This document shows positions 33,064-40,955 of a stretch of 64,000 nucleotides of DNA, in pieces. The stretch comes from Actinacidiphila glaucinigra (GTDB taxonomy: Bacteria > Actinomycetota > Actinomycetes > Streptomycetales > Streptomycetaceae). Location: the NCBI RefSeq assembly GCF_900188405.1, contig NZ_FZOF01000009.1, forward strand, positions 124,001 to 188,000, written 5' to 3'. Made by a program: the position numbers and the translations under genes. Each line of letters starts with the position of its first letter. Position 1 is the stretch's first letter. The notes beneath the pieces were generated by a model. The model had not been told where the DNA came from, searched no databases, and saw only the letters and a program-made list of their open reading frames with translations.

Positions 33064-33192
33064 ATACCTTCCCCCAGCGTGTAGGCGACCGATAAGGCCG
33101 CCGACCGGGAGCCGCGCTGCCTGGCGGACCACCGAGGCCGGCTGGCGCCTGACGACCGACGCGCCCCTGGCGTGCCCGATCAGACGCGGAAC

Positions 33193-33309
33193 CACGAAGA
33201 AGGCCCCGGTGTCTTGAGGGCACCCCTTCTGTCCAGCGCCTTCGCCGAGCCCGTGCGCGGAGAGTGCGGGATTTGAACCCGCGGTGGCATCGCCGCCACG
33301 ACGGTTTTC
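33193..33309 (-). repeat. Att-like copy 2: 52-nt 3' end of a tRNA-Ser plus terminator
   Basis: 33258-33309 matches the last 52 nt of tRNA-Ser(UGA), breaking exactly in the anticodon loop, the usual core limit for tRNA-targeting integrases. It differs at four positions that form two compensated base pairs, one in the T stem and one in the variable arm, so it came from a functional but different tRNA allele. 33221-33247 is identical to 34250-34276 (terminator side). Confidence 0.85.
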
Positions 33310-33538
33310 TCCACCTCGTCAAGGGCTCGCTCCGCTCGCCGCGCGAGCCACGAAGGGAAGAACGGGCGGCGCGTGGCTCGGGCGGTCGGCTCCACGGCCT
33401 CAGGTCGGCTTCAGGCAACCACGCAACCGCCATGGGGCAGGGGAGGAGCCGGCCCCATTCGCGGTCAGCGTACGGGCCCCGACTCTCGCCCCATGGCATC
33501 TCCCGCCCGAAGCCGGTACGCCGACCTCTGCTCTGGTC

Positions 33539-34093
33539 TCACCACTTTCCCGCGAGCACCCGGATGCGGTGCCCCAGCACCTTTCCGAAGGCGGCGGTGA
33601 AATGGGGATCAAGGGGCGGCCAGTCGTCGAACTCGAAGCCGAGGTAGGCGAAGGCGAAGTAGTCGCGTGTCCAGTCCCAGTCGGGAAGCGGGACGCGGCG
33701 AGCGCAAGCCGGGCAGCCGAGGTCAGCGGCGCCCGTGGTGTACCAGGTGTCGATGACCTCACCGGACCAGGTGGAGGTCGCGCTCTGGCAGCGAGGACAG
33801 ATCGGGTCAGGGACTCTGCCCATACCGGCAAGCAAGACGGTGCGACCCGCCACGACCCGCAACTCCCCGCAAGGCTCCTCCTCCAACTCCTTTATCCGGG
33901 CCCGCCAGTCCGGCGGGACCAGGTCGACGGCCTCCCGCCAGCGTGGCCCGGCCAACTGCACCACACCGTCTTGCCACGGCACCGGACGGATGAGCCCTTC
34001 CGCCTCAAGCCACTCCCTACCACGGTCGCCCCACGCCACCGCCTCTTCCGGTGAGGCATCCAGGTCCACAACGGTCTGCCGGTAGGTCCCCAT
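33539..34093 (-). CDS. Zinc-knuckle protein in the att interval, unknown function
   Basis: A 184-residue soluble protein. It opens MGTYRQTVVDLDASPEEAVA, has a Trp-rich middle, a CPRCQS...CPACA pair of CxxC knuckles (about residues 98-131) that probably bind zinc, and an aromatic C-terminal half (WDWTRDYFAFAYLGFEFDDW). It is acidic overall. No enzyme motif is seen. It is the only gene between att-like copy 2 and the intact tRNA, so it is likely cargo left by an integrated element. GGGGGAAGG precedes the ATG at 34093. Codon use is less GC-extreme than in core genes. Confidence 0.7.
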   Translation of the reverse strand: MGTYRQTVVDLDASPEEAVAWGDRGREWLEAEGLIRPVPWQDGVVQLAGPRWREAVDLVPPDWRARIKELEEEPCGELRVVAGRTVLLAGMGRVPDPICPRCQSATSTWSGEVIDTWYTTGAADLGCPACARRVPLPDWDWTRDYFAFAYLGFEFDDWPPLDPHFTAAFGKVLGHRIRVLAGKW

Positions 34094-34216
34094 GGCCTTC
34101 CCCCGCCTTCATGATTGTTCTGGGCCGGCACCGGCCTCAGGTTGCGCGAGCGACCCGTGCGTGCCCCTTCCGTGCCCGATCAGACGGGAAACCACGGGGA
34201 AGGTACGGCGCCACCA

Positions 34217-34283
34217 CGCACGAAGAAGGGGCGCCCCCGTGTCTTGGGGCACCCCTTCTGTCCAGCGCCTTCGCCGGCCTGTG
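34217..34283 (-). terminator. Terminator of tRNA-Ser(UGA), att-like copy 3
   Basis: On the minus strand AAGGGGTGCCCC ... GGGGGCGCCCCTT forms a stem just downstream of the intact tRNA. The same hairpin is repeated at 32963 (identical) and, changed, at 33193. Confidence 0.75.
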
Positions 34284-34370
34284 CGGAGAGTGTGGGATTT
34301 GAACCCACGGTGACATCGCTGCCACGACGGTTTTCAAGACCGTTCCCTTAGGCCGCTCGGGCAACTCTCC
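34284..34370 (-). tRNA. tRNA-Ser (anticodon UGA)
   Basis: An 87-nt type II tRNA on the minus strand: acceptor GGAGAGT/ACTCTCC with discriminator G, D-arm GCCCGAGCGGCCTAAGGG, anticodon stem ACGGT/ACCGT with loop CTTGAAA (UGA), variable arm CGTGGCAGCGATGTCACCG and T-loop GGTTCAAATCC. CCA is not encoded. It reads Ser UCN codons and is the integration target for the neighbouring elements. Confidence 0.97.
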
Positions 34371-34431
34371 CCGCGCCGCGGAGTCCGGTGTGGTGGGCCG
34401 GGCGGCGCGGGGGACAGCCTAACGGGTCGGC

Positions 34432-36024
34432 TCAGCTGGCGCTGTCGCCCTTGCGTTCGCCGAGGGTGACGGTGGCCGTGCGGGTCTGGCCGCCACGGGT
34501 GTACGTGAGGTCGACCTTCTCGCCGGGCTGGTGCTGCCAGATCTCGCCGATGAGGGTGGGGCTGGAGTCGACCACCGTGTCGTCGAACTTGGTGATCACG
34601 TCTCCGGCGCGCAGGCCGGCCTGGTCGGCGGGGCCGCCCGCGGTGACGGCGTCGGCGCCGGTGGCGATCTTGGCACCCTCCCCGTTGTAGCTGGAGTCCA
34701 CGTGCACGCCGATGACCGCGTAGACGGGCTCGCCGGTCTTGATCAGGCCCTCGGCGACACGGCGGGCCTGATCGATGGGGATGGCGAAGCCCAGGCCCAC
34801 GCTGCCGGACTGGGCGGCGCCGTCGTTCCCGCCGGTGGACTGGATGGCGGAGTTGATGCCGATGACCGCGCCCTCGGAGTTGAGGAGGGGTCCGCCCGAG
34901 TTGCCCGGGTTGATCGAGGCGTCGGTCTGTATGGCGCTCATGTAGGAGGCGTTGGAACCCTCGCCGTCGCTGGAGGCGATGGGACGGTGCAGGGCGCTGA
35001 CGATGCCGGTGGTGACGGTGCCCGAGAGCCCGAAGGGGGCGCCGATGGCGATGGTGGAGTCGCCGACGGCCACCTTGTCGGAGTCGCCGAGGGCGAGCGG
35101 GGTGAGCTTGTCGGGGGTGACCCCCTTGAGCTTGATGACGGCGACGTCGTACCCCTGGGCGCGGCCGACGACCTCGGCCTCGTACTTCTTGCCGTCGGAG
35201 AACGTGGCGGTCAGCTTGCCGCCGTCGGCGGCCGGGGCGACGACGTGGTTGTTGGTGAGGATGTGGCCTTCCTTGTCGTAGACGAAGCCGGTACCGGTGC
35301 CGCTCTCCTGGCGGCCGGTGGCCTCGATCGTCACGACGCTGGGGAGGGCCTGCTTGGCGATGCCCGCGACCGAGTCGGCCGCGCGGCTGAGGTCCTTGGG
35401 GTTGCCGACCGAGGAGACGGTGGTCGAGGCGTTGTCGTTGCGGTCCGCGGCCCAGAAGCCGACCCCGCCGCCGATGCCGCCCGCGACGAGCGCGGCGACC
35501 AGCACGGCGGCGACCAGGCCGCCGGTGCCGCGCTTCTTGGGCGCCGGGGCGGCCGGCACCGGCGCGCCCCAGACCGGGCCCGCGGGACCGGACGGGCCCA
35601 TGGGGCCCATGGCGCCGAAGGGCCCGGTGGGACCGGTGGGACCGGCAGGACCGGCAGGACCGGCAGGACCGCCGTACGGCTGGGTGGGCGGCGGCGCGAC
35701 CGGCGGCAGGGGCGCGGTGTGCACCTCGGCGGGCGGTGCCGCGGGGGCGGCCGGGGGAGCGGCCTCGGGCGCCCGGGACACCGCCGGCGCCACGGGCTCC
35801 GGCGCCGCGGGGGCCGGGGGAGCCTCCGCCACCGCGGGGGCGGCCGGGCCCGGGGACGGCGCCTGCGCCTGGACCGGGGGAGCGGCAGGCGCGGCGGGCG
35901 GCGTGGCGGCGGGCTCGGAGGCCGGGGGCGCGGGAGGCGCAGCGGGAGCGGCGGACACAGTGTCAGCGGGCGGCTGCGTCGGCAGCGCCGCCGGGACCGG
36001 GCCGACCTCGTTCTCGGTGCTCAC
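34432..36024 (-). CDS. HtrA/DegP-like membrane-anchored serine protease with PDZ domain
   Basis: A 530-residue protease. A 160-residue cytoplasmic Pro/Ala-rich tail with GPAGPAGPTGPTGPFG collagen-like repeats comes first, then one transmembrane helix at about 166-190 (VAAVLVAALVAGGIGGGVGF), the trypsin-like domain with His in ILTNNHVVAPA, Asp in YDVAVIKLKG and Ser in NPGNSGGPLLN, and a C-terminal PDZ domain (about 430-525, GPADQAGLRAGDVITKFDD). It should act outside the membrane on damaged or envelope proteins. GTG 36024 was chosen for its GAGGAG at 7 nt; the frame extends upstream without support. I recall SCO3977 as the counterpart beside tRNA-Ser. Confidence 0.92.
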   Translation of the reverse strand: MSTENEVGPVPAALPTQPPADTVSAAPAAPPAPPASEPAATPPAAPAAPPVQAQAPSPGPAAPAVAEAPPAPAAPEPVAPAVSRAPEAAPPAAPAAPPAEVHTAPLPPVAPPPTQPYGGPAGPAGPAGPTGPTGPFGAMGPMGPSGPAGPVWGAPVPAAPAPKKRGTGGLVAAVLVAALVAGGIGGGVGFWAADRNDNASTTVSSVGNPKDLSRAADSVAGIAKQALPSVVTIEATGRQESGTGTGFVYDKEGHILTNNHVVAPAADGGKLTATFSDGKKYEAEVVGRAQGYDVAVIKLKGVTPDKLTPLALGDSDKVAVGDSTIAIGAPFGLSGTVTTGIVSALHRPIASSDGEGSNASYMSAIQTDASINPGNSGGPLLNSEGAVIGINSAIQSTGGNDGAAQSGSVGLGFAIPIDQARRVAEGLIKTGEPVYAVIGVHVDSSYNGEGAKIATGADAVTAGGPADQAGLRAGDVITKFDDTVVDSSPTLIGEIWQHQPGEKVDLTYTRGGQTRTATVTLGERKGDSAS

Positions 36025-36178
36025 GGCTGTTCTCCTCGGATATGCGTTGTATGCCGTGCGTACGGTTACGGCTACGGTACGTACGACGACCGTCATGATG
36101 GACACAGCTTTTCCCACCGGGTGTCAGGCCGCCGTAAGCAGCGGCGGATCCCGGTCCGGCGGATGGCACGATAGCCCG

Positions 36179-37054
36179 GTGACCGATCTCCGCGCGATCC
36201 AGGTCGTGGCTCACCGGGGAGCGTCCGAGGACGCCCCGGAGCACACGCTCGCCGCCTACCGGAAGGCCATCGAGGACGGCGCGGACGCCCTGGAGTGCGA
36301 CGTACGCCTCACCGCCGACGGCACGCTGGTCTGCGTGCACGACCGCCGGGTGAACCGCACCTCCAACGGCCGGGGCGCGGTCTCCGCGCTGGAGCTGGCC
36401 GACCTCAGGAGCCTGGACTTCGGCAGCTGGAAGGCGGAGCCGGGCACCGGACGCGCCGGCGGGACGCGGCGGCGCCCCTCCGCTGAGCTGCGCTCCCTCC
36501 TCGACGCGGACGCCGAGGCCCCCGACCGCTTCGACGGCGACCCGGACGAGCTCAGCCGGGTGCTGACCCTGGAGAGGCTCCTGGAACTGGTCGCGGACAC
36601 CGGCCGCCGGGTGGAGCTGGCGATCGAGACCAAGCACCCCACGCGCTGGGCGGGCCAGGTCGAGGAGCGGCTGGTGGAGCTGCTGGACCGGTTCGGGATG
36701 CTGTGGCCCGAGCCGGGCGAGCCGTCCCGGGTCCGCGTCATGAGCTTCTCCTCGCGTTCCCTGCGCCGGATCCGGATGGCCTCGCGCGAACTGCCGACCG
36801 TCTTCCTGATGCAGTACGTACTGCCCCGGCACCGCGACGGCCGGCTGCCGGCGGGGGTGGCAATCGCCGGTCCGGGCATCCGCATCCTGCGCGCCAACCC
36901 GGGGTACGTGGAGCGGCTGCACGAGGCCGGGCACCGAGTGCACGTGTGGACGGTGAACGAACCCGAGGACGTCGAACTCTGCGTACGGCTGGGCGTCGAC
37001 GCCGTCATCACCAACCGCCCGCGCCAGGTGCTGGCCCAACTCGGGCGCTGCTGA
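36179..37054 (+). CDS. Glycerophosphodiester phosphodiesterase
   Basis: A 291-residue GDPD TIM barrel. The signature is VVAHRGASEDAPEHTLAAYR (catalytic His), DALECDVRLTADGTLVCVHD (metal-binding Glu/Asp and second His), then VELAIETKHP (third Glu) and the C-terminal VHVWTVNEPEDVELCVRLG plus AVITNRP. It cleaves glycerophosphodiesters to glycerol-3-phosphate and an alcohol. An insertion around residues 78-110 (GTRRRPSAELRSLLDADAEA) is longer than usual. There is no signal peptide, so it is cytoplasmic. GTG 36179 fits the family length; its ribosome site is weak. Confidence 0.92.
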   Translation: MTDLRAIQVVAHRGASEDAPEHTLAAYRKAIEDGADALECDVRLTADGTLVCVHDRRVNRTSNGRGAVSALELADLRSLDFGSWKAEPGTGRAGGTRRRPSAELRSLLDADAEAPDRFDGDPDELSRVLTLERLLELVADTGRRVELAIETKHPTRWAGQVEERLVELLDRFGMLWPEPGEPSRVRVMSFSSRSLRRIRMASRELPTVFLMQYVLPRHRDGRLPAGVAIAGPGIRILRANPGYVERLHEAGHRVHVWTVNEPEDVELCVRLGVDAVITNRPRQVLAQLGRC

Positions 37055-37212
37055 AGGGAATAGGGGCGATCGCCCGTCCCGGGCGGTGTGCACCGGCGCG
37101 TTCGGAACCTGTTCGATCGTTGTGTGTGCCCCAAGAGATCGCAGTTGGCCGGTTTCCGGCCGAGAACGAGAGGGCATCCATCCCGTGGCGTGGGGTGAAG
37201 GAGGTCTCGGGG

Positions 37213-37734
37213 GTGGCGTTGGTGGTGGCCCAGGAGGTGCCGACGTCCTCGACCATGGCCTTGCCTCATGGTCCGGCGGGCGTGGCCGAGGCGCGGCGCA
37301 GGCTGCGCAAGGAACTGTGCGCGCACGGGGTCGCGGAGCCGGCCGTCGACGACGCGGTGCTCATCCTGTCGGAACTGCTCAGCAACTCCTGCCGGCACGC
37401 CCGGCCGCTGGGCGAGGACGCGCCGTCCCCGGGCGGCAGCGGCATCAGGGCATCCTGGCGGATCGACGAGGACGGCCTGCTGACGGTGGAGGTCACCGAC
37501 GGCGGCGGGCCGACCCGCCCGCTCCCGGCCAGTCCCTCGCTCACCGCCCGCGGCGGCCGCGGGCTGGGCATCGTACGGAACCTGTCGCTGCGCTGGGGCG
37601 TGCGCGACGCCCCCGGCGAGGTCACGGTGTGGGCGATGCTCGCGGTGCGCAGCCGGCACGCGCGACGCGACGACCTCGTGCCCCAGCTCGACATCCCGAT
37701 CGACTTCGCGGACCCCTTCGACGACCTTCCGTAG
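37213..37734 (+). CDS. HATPase anti-sigma-factor-like serine kinase
   Basis: A 173-residue GHKL protein of the RsbW/SpoIIAB type common in streptomycetes. The N box is ILSELLSNSCRHARP, the G1 box VEVTDGGGPTRP and the G2 box GGRGLGIVRNLSLRW. Such proteins bind ATP, phosphorylate STAS partners and may hold SigB-type sigma factors. GTG 37213 was chosen because AAGGAGG (37198-37204) sits 8 nt upstream; the frame is open far further upstream. The C-terminal tail (IDFADPFDDLP) is acidic. No STAS or sigma gene is adjacent; candidate partners in this window are at 892, 1985 and 15304. Confidence 0.87.
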   Translation: MALVVAQEVPTSSTMALPHGPAGVAEARRRLRKELCAHGVAEPAVDDAVLILSELLSNSCRHARPLGEDAPSPGGSGIRASWRIDEDGLLTVEVTDGGGPTRPLPASPSLTARGGRGLGIVRNLSLRWGVRDAPGEVTVWAMLAVRSRHARRDDLVPQLDIPIDFADPFDDLP

Positions 37735-37844
37735 GCCCCGCCGGGCAGTTGCCCGGTCCGCACGGGCGCGACCTCCGATGAGGACGGACGGCGTGGCGCT
37801 AGGCTCACGGCCGGAACACCGCCGTTACCGGGAGAGATCGAGCC

Positions 37845-38816
37845 ATGGCGAAGAAGCGCCCGACGAAGACGAAGGCCCCCGCCCGTCCGCAGATCACCGA
37901 CGGGGAGATCCCCGCGGTCGGTGCCCGGGAGCCCTGCCCGTGCGGTTCGGGGCGGCGTTACAAGGCGTGCCACGGCCGTGAGGCGGCACATGCGGTGACC
38001 GAGCTGGTGCGGCGTCCCTTCGAGGGCCTGCCGGGCGAGTGCGACTGGGTGGCGCTGCGCGAGCTGGTGCCCGCCGCCACGGCCGAGTTGACGCTCAGGG
38101 ACCCGCTGCCCGAGGGCGTGCCGTCCGTCACGCTGGCGACCGTGCTGCCGATGGCCTGGCCGGGGCTGCGCCGCGACACCGGCGCGGTGCTGCTGGGCCT
38201 GCAGAACGACACCGCCTCCGGGGACATCAGCCGGGACCTGGCCGACACCCTGCTCCGCTCGCTGCAGGCCGAGCCGGGCAACCCGGTGGGCGGCGAGCGC
38301 CCGGCACCCGACGGTCCCCGGCTGCAGGATCTGCTGGACCTGGGCGCCGCGTTCGAGCCCGTGGTGCACACCGGCTTCGAGTTCTGGCTGGAGCACGCGG
38401 AGTCCGCCACCGGTGAGGTCGCCGCCTCGCTGGAGCGGGCGAACGCGGCCGTGATCCCGACCGTGCGGCTGACCGGGGTCGACGCGGCGTACTGGTGCGA
38501 GACCCCGGAGAAGAACCACCTGCGCTGGGTCATGCCGCACCCCGAGGAGCAGTTGCTCGACGCGCTGGCCCGGCTGCACGCCGCCGGTGCCTCGTCGCTG
38601 GGCGAGGACACGCGGCTGGTGGGCTCGTTCCGGGCGCACGGGCTGGTCGTCCCGGTGTGGGACCTGCCGACGGGCGTCTCGGCGGACGAGGTCGAGAAGC
38701 CGGCGGCGGCCTTCGGCGAGCGGCTGGCCGAGGCGCTGGAGCGGACGGCCCCGCTGACGGCGGAGGAGCGGCGGGCGCGCAGCGGTTTCACCAACCGGCA
38801 GATCACCCTGAGCTGA
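37845..38816 (+). CDS. DUF5926 protein with N-terminal SEC-C zinc motif
   Basis: A 323-residue actinobacterial protein. A Lys/Arg-rich start (MAKKRPTKTKAPARP) is followed by a SEC-C zinc motif EPCPCGSGRRYKACHG (about 29-44), the same metal hook found at the SecA C-terminus, and a 270-residue alpha/beta domain of unknown role (VTLATVLPMAWPGLRRDTGA, FEFWLEHAESATGEV). The motif suggests binding to SecB-like partners or ribosomes; nothing is proven. TAGGCT at 37799-37804 fits a promoter with a 35-nt leader, and GGGAGAG lies about 11 nt before the ATG. Confidence 0.88.
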   Translation: MAKKRPTKTKAPARPQITDGEIPAVGAREPCPCGSGRRYKACHGREAAHAVTELVRRPFEGLPGECDWVALRELVPAATAELTLRDPLPEGVPSVTLATVLPMAWPGLRRDTGAVLLGLQNDTASGDISRDLADTLLRSLQAEPGNPVGGERPAPDGPRLQDLLDLGAAFEPVVHTGFEFWLEHAESATGEVAASLERANAAVIPTVRLTGVDAAYWCETPEKNHLRWVMPHPEEQLLDALARLHAAGASSLGEDTRLVGSFRAHGLVVPVWDLPTGVSADEVEKPAAAFGERLAEALERTAPLTAEERRARSGFTNRQITLS

Positions 38817-38963
38817 CCGGTCTCCCTTGCCGGCGGCGGCAGTTCGGGCCATCGTCCCCACCGGGTGATCCTGGTCACAGCCGCTGCCGGCCGGGCCCGG
38901 AACCCGGGCCTGAACCCGTACCCCGGATTTGCGTACGGGCGAAGTCTTGTTACCGTTTAAACA

Positions 38964-39003
38964 GTCCGGTCGCTGGTGCATCCCCCGTCGCCAGCGACCG
39001 GAC
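38964..39003. terminator. Perfect 13-bp hairpin with a promoter-like element beside it
   Basis: GTCCGGTCGCTGG (38964-38976) and its complement (38991-39003), 14-nt loop. On the minus strand it is followed by TGTTTAAAC and would terminate the secreted-protein gene. On the plus strand TTGCGT (38929-38934) and TACCGT (38951-38956), 16 nt apart, could start a transcript at the hairpin. Confidence 0.7.
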
Positions 39004-39031
39004 GTTTCCATGTCCGGGTCGGTTGTCCGGC

Positions 39032-39562
39032 TCAGTGCCCGGATCCGCTGCGCAGCAGCGGGTGTTCCCCATCCTGCTCGGCGATCTCCGCCACCGCCAT
39101 GTACGGCTCCGCCGCCCCCGCCACCGTCGGCTCACGCGGCGTCTCGCAGTTCCCGCTTCCCCGGTCCGCGGTGATGGCGCACCGCACCTGCACCGTGCGG
39201 CCGTCGGGCAGCATGAGGGTCAGCACGCCGTCCAGGGGCCGGCCCGTGGAGTTGCTGTAGTACGTGCGCGCCCAGGTGTCGCCGTCCTCGCCGATGGTGC
39301 AGGTCTGCGCCTCCAGGCCCTGCGGTGAGGTGAGTTGGGGCCCGCAGGATGCGGTCTGGCGTTCGGATCCGGCCAGCTTCGGCAGGCTGTCGAAGACACT
39401 GGAGTCGCTTGACAGCGGCTTGCCGTCGGTGATGGCCGTCGTCAGGTCCATGGGCACGGCGGGGAGGACGGGCCCGGCGGTGGCGCCGGTCAGGGGCAGC
39501 ATCGCGGCGACCGCCACGACCGTGGCGAGGGCGGCCATCCGCAGGTTCGGCGCACGCATCAT
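39032..39562 (-). CDS. Secreted protein with four cysteines, unknown function
   Basis: A 176-residue exported protein with signal peptide about 1-29 (LRMAALATVVAVAAMLPLTG). The mature part has four Cys (TASCGPQ, QTCTIGE, VRCAITA, GNCETPR) that could form two disulfides, and a beta-rich centre (TWARTYYSNSTGRPLDGVLT). The Cys spacing superficially recalls SSI-type inhibitors, but the GGTHP and reactive-loop motifs are missing, so I do not assign it there. Terminated by the hairpin at 38964. The start has two consecutive ATGs (39562, 39559) and no clear ribosome site. Confidence 0.75.
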   Translation of the reverse strand: MMRAPNLRMAALATVVAVAAMLPLTGATAGPVLPAVPMDLTTAITDGKPLSSDSSVFDSLPKLAGSERQTASCGPQLTSPQGLEAQTCTIGEDGDTWARTYYSNSTGRPLDGVLTLMLPDGRTVQVRCAITADRGSGNCETPREPTVAGAAEPYMAVAEIAEQDGEHPLLRSGSGH

Positions 39563-39596
39563 GCACAGAACATAGCGGGAGAAACGGACATGCGAC

Positions 39597-39631
39597 GGGG
39601 GCCGTTGCCCGTTCCCCGGGCAACGGCCCCC
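39597..39631 (-). terminator. Terminator of the PrimPol-like gene
   Basis: A perfect 14-bp stem (39597-39610 with 39618-39631), loop GTTCCCC, downstream of the minus-strand gene ending at 39711. Confidence 0.85.
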
Positions 39632-39710
39632 GCTCTTACCCGAACGAGTGACGACCGACCGCGGCGGCGGCCGTCACGCACCTTCTCCGAGCCCCGCCGC
39701 GGGGCACCGG

Positions 39711-40364
39711 TCAGTACGAGAGCCGGCTGCCGTCCGGCGCCGTGCGCCCCGCCTGCACCAGGGTGTCGACGACCACCCGCACACTGGGCAGCCACGGTGC
39801 CCGGTCGCCCGGGTCCACCACCGGCTGCCGGACCCAGCGGGCCCCCGCGGTGCCGCCGGATCCGGCCGGGGAGGGCGGCAAAAGCAGGTAGCCGCCCTCG
39901 CCGTGGTACCGCAGCGAGGTCGGGACCCACTCGTGGCGGTCGAGCAACTCCCCCAGTTCCTCCAGGGAGTACGGCTCCACCAGTACCGCCAGGCGCGTGG
40001 GGGTGGCCACGACCGGGCCGGTGCGCACCCCCAGCTTGTCGAAGACGCCCAGCGCCCGCGCCCCCGCGACGGCCGGCAGGCTCACCGCCGAGACCCGGTC
40101 GCCCGTGGCGAGCACGAGCGGCTGGTCCGGCCGCCGCGTCCACCACCAGCGGACCATCCGTGGATCGCGGGTCGCCGCGAGGAGGCCCGGATCGTGCGGA
40201 TGGGCGCCCGGCACCGGACAGTCGGGACGCAGACAGGCGCATCCGCCGCCTGCGTCCGTACCGGCTCCGGGTACCACGGGCCAGTGCCACCGTTCGGCGC
40301 ATGTGAGCGCCGCACGCAGCAGCTCGGGACTGCTCTTGCGTCGCTTTCCGAGGATCTCGCGCAT
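39711..40364 (-). CDS. Bifunctional primase/polymerase (PrimPol) N-domain-like protein
   Basis: A 217-residue protein conserved in streptomycetes and usually described as a bifunctional DNA primase/polymerase domain protein. It has CAERWHWPVVPGAG, a Cys cluster CACLRPDCPVPGAHPHDPGL that fits the zinc-like segment of such domains, and VRWWWTRRPDQPLVLATGDR. The catalytic acid triad of true PrimPols is not obvious, so it may be a non-catalytic relative. The ATG at 40364 has AAAGGAA about 11 nt upstream; an alternative at 40406 adds 14 residues (MGRSLSANGKERAQ). It is divergent from the SpoIIE-like gene across a 590-nt gap. Confidence 0.75.
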   Translation of the reverse strand: MREILGKRRKSSPELLRAALTCAERWHWPVVPGAGTDAGGGCACLRPDCPVPGAHPHDPGLLAATRDPRMVRWWWTRRPDQPLVLATGDRVSAVSLPAVAGARALGVFDKLGVRTGPVVATPTRLAVLVEPYSLEELGELLDRHEWVPTSLRYHGEGGYLLLPPSPAGSGGTAGARWVRQPVVDPGDRAPWLPSVRVVVDTLVQAGRTAPDGSRLSY

Positions 40365-40955
40365 CTGCGCTCGTTCCTTTCCGTTAGCGCTCAGGGATCT
40401 GCCCATGACACAACGTAATCTGGAACACACCGCTTACGAGGCAGCGCATCACGTCTCGAGCCGAGCGTGGAACCTGGCGGGGGGTGGCGCACACTGGCGC
40501 TTGTTCGTCCTGCGGAGTGCTGGGAACTGCTGCGTGTGCTTGCGTTTGCTGCTCTGTGCGGTCCCGCCGGCCGTGCAACAACCCCGCCACGGGGAGGGAG
40601 GGTCGACCGTCTCCATCTACGACGCCCTGGCAGGGCGCCGGGTTCCTGAGGCCGCCAACTCCCATCCCGTACGTACCCACTGCGACGGATATGACGCGCT
40701 GTCGAACCCCTTCAGTCGACAACTAATTGTGGCACGCGGTGCCCTTTTTCGGCCATAGTCCTGCATCTCCTCGGACTCGCCGACACCAGCCCATCTACCT
40801 GGGCAATCCTGGACACACCCACGAGTAGGCGGTAGAAGGGAATCCCTTGACAGCGGCGCAGCACGAGCTTGGGGGTTTGCGATGCTATTGACGGAAATGC
40901 GCTGCTCTGCGGAGGCGTCGCCGCGTCACGACGAAAAGCGTGAAAGCCGGCGGCC
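40365..40955. other. 591-nt intergenic region, lower GC, no firm gene
   Basis: The region between the PrimPol-like (-) and SpoIIE-like (+) genes is less GC-rich than its surroundings. A 117-codon frame (40405-40758, +) is open and includes a Cys-rich stretch (GNCCVCLRLLLCAV), but its third positions are not GC-biased and it has no ribosome site, so I do not call it. An inverted repeat AAGGGA-A-TCCCTT is at 40836-40848, about 110 nt before the SpoIIE-like start. Confidence 0.4.

Noticed and set aside
33062..33499. Minus-strand frame reading through att-like copy 2
   Set aside because: It translates a tRNA fragment and surrounding scar sequence; no start signal and no protein-like composition.
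38929..39003. A named regulatory RNA
   Set aside because: The hairpin matches no RNA family I can recognise and is adequately explained as a terminator.
39032..39562. Second SSI-type protease inhibitor
   Set aside because: It has four Cys and a signal peptide but lacks the GGTHP motif and the reactive loop, so only 'secreted protein' is supported.
40405..40758. 117-codon plus-strand frame with a Cys-rich stretch
   Set aside because: Third positions lack the strong GC bias of real genes here and there is no ribosome site or leaderless promoter.
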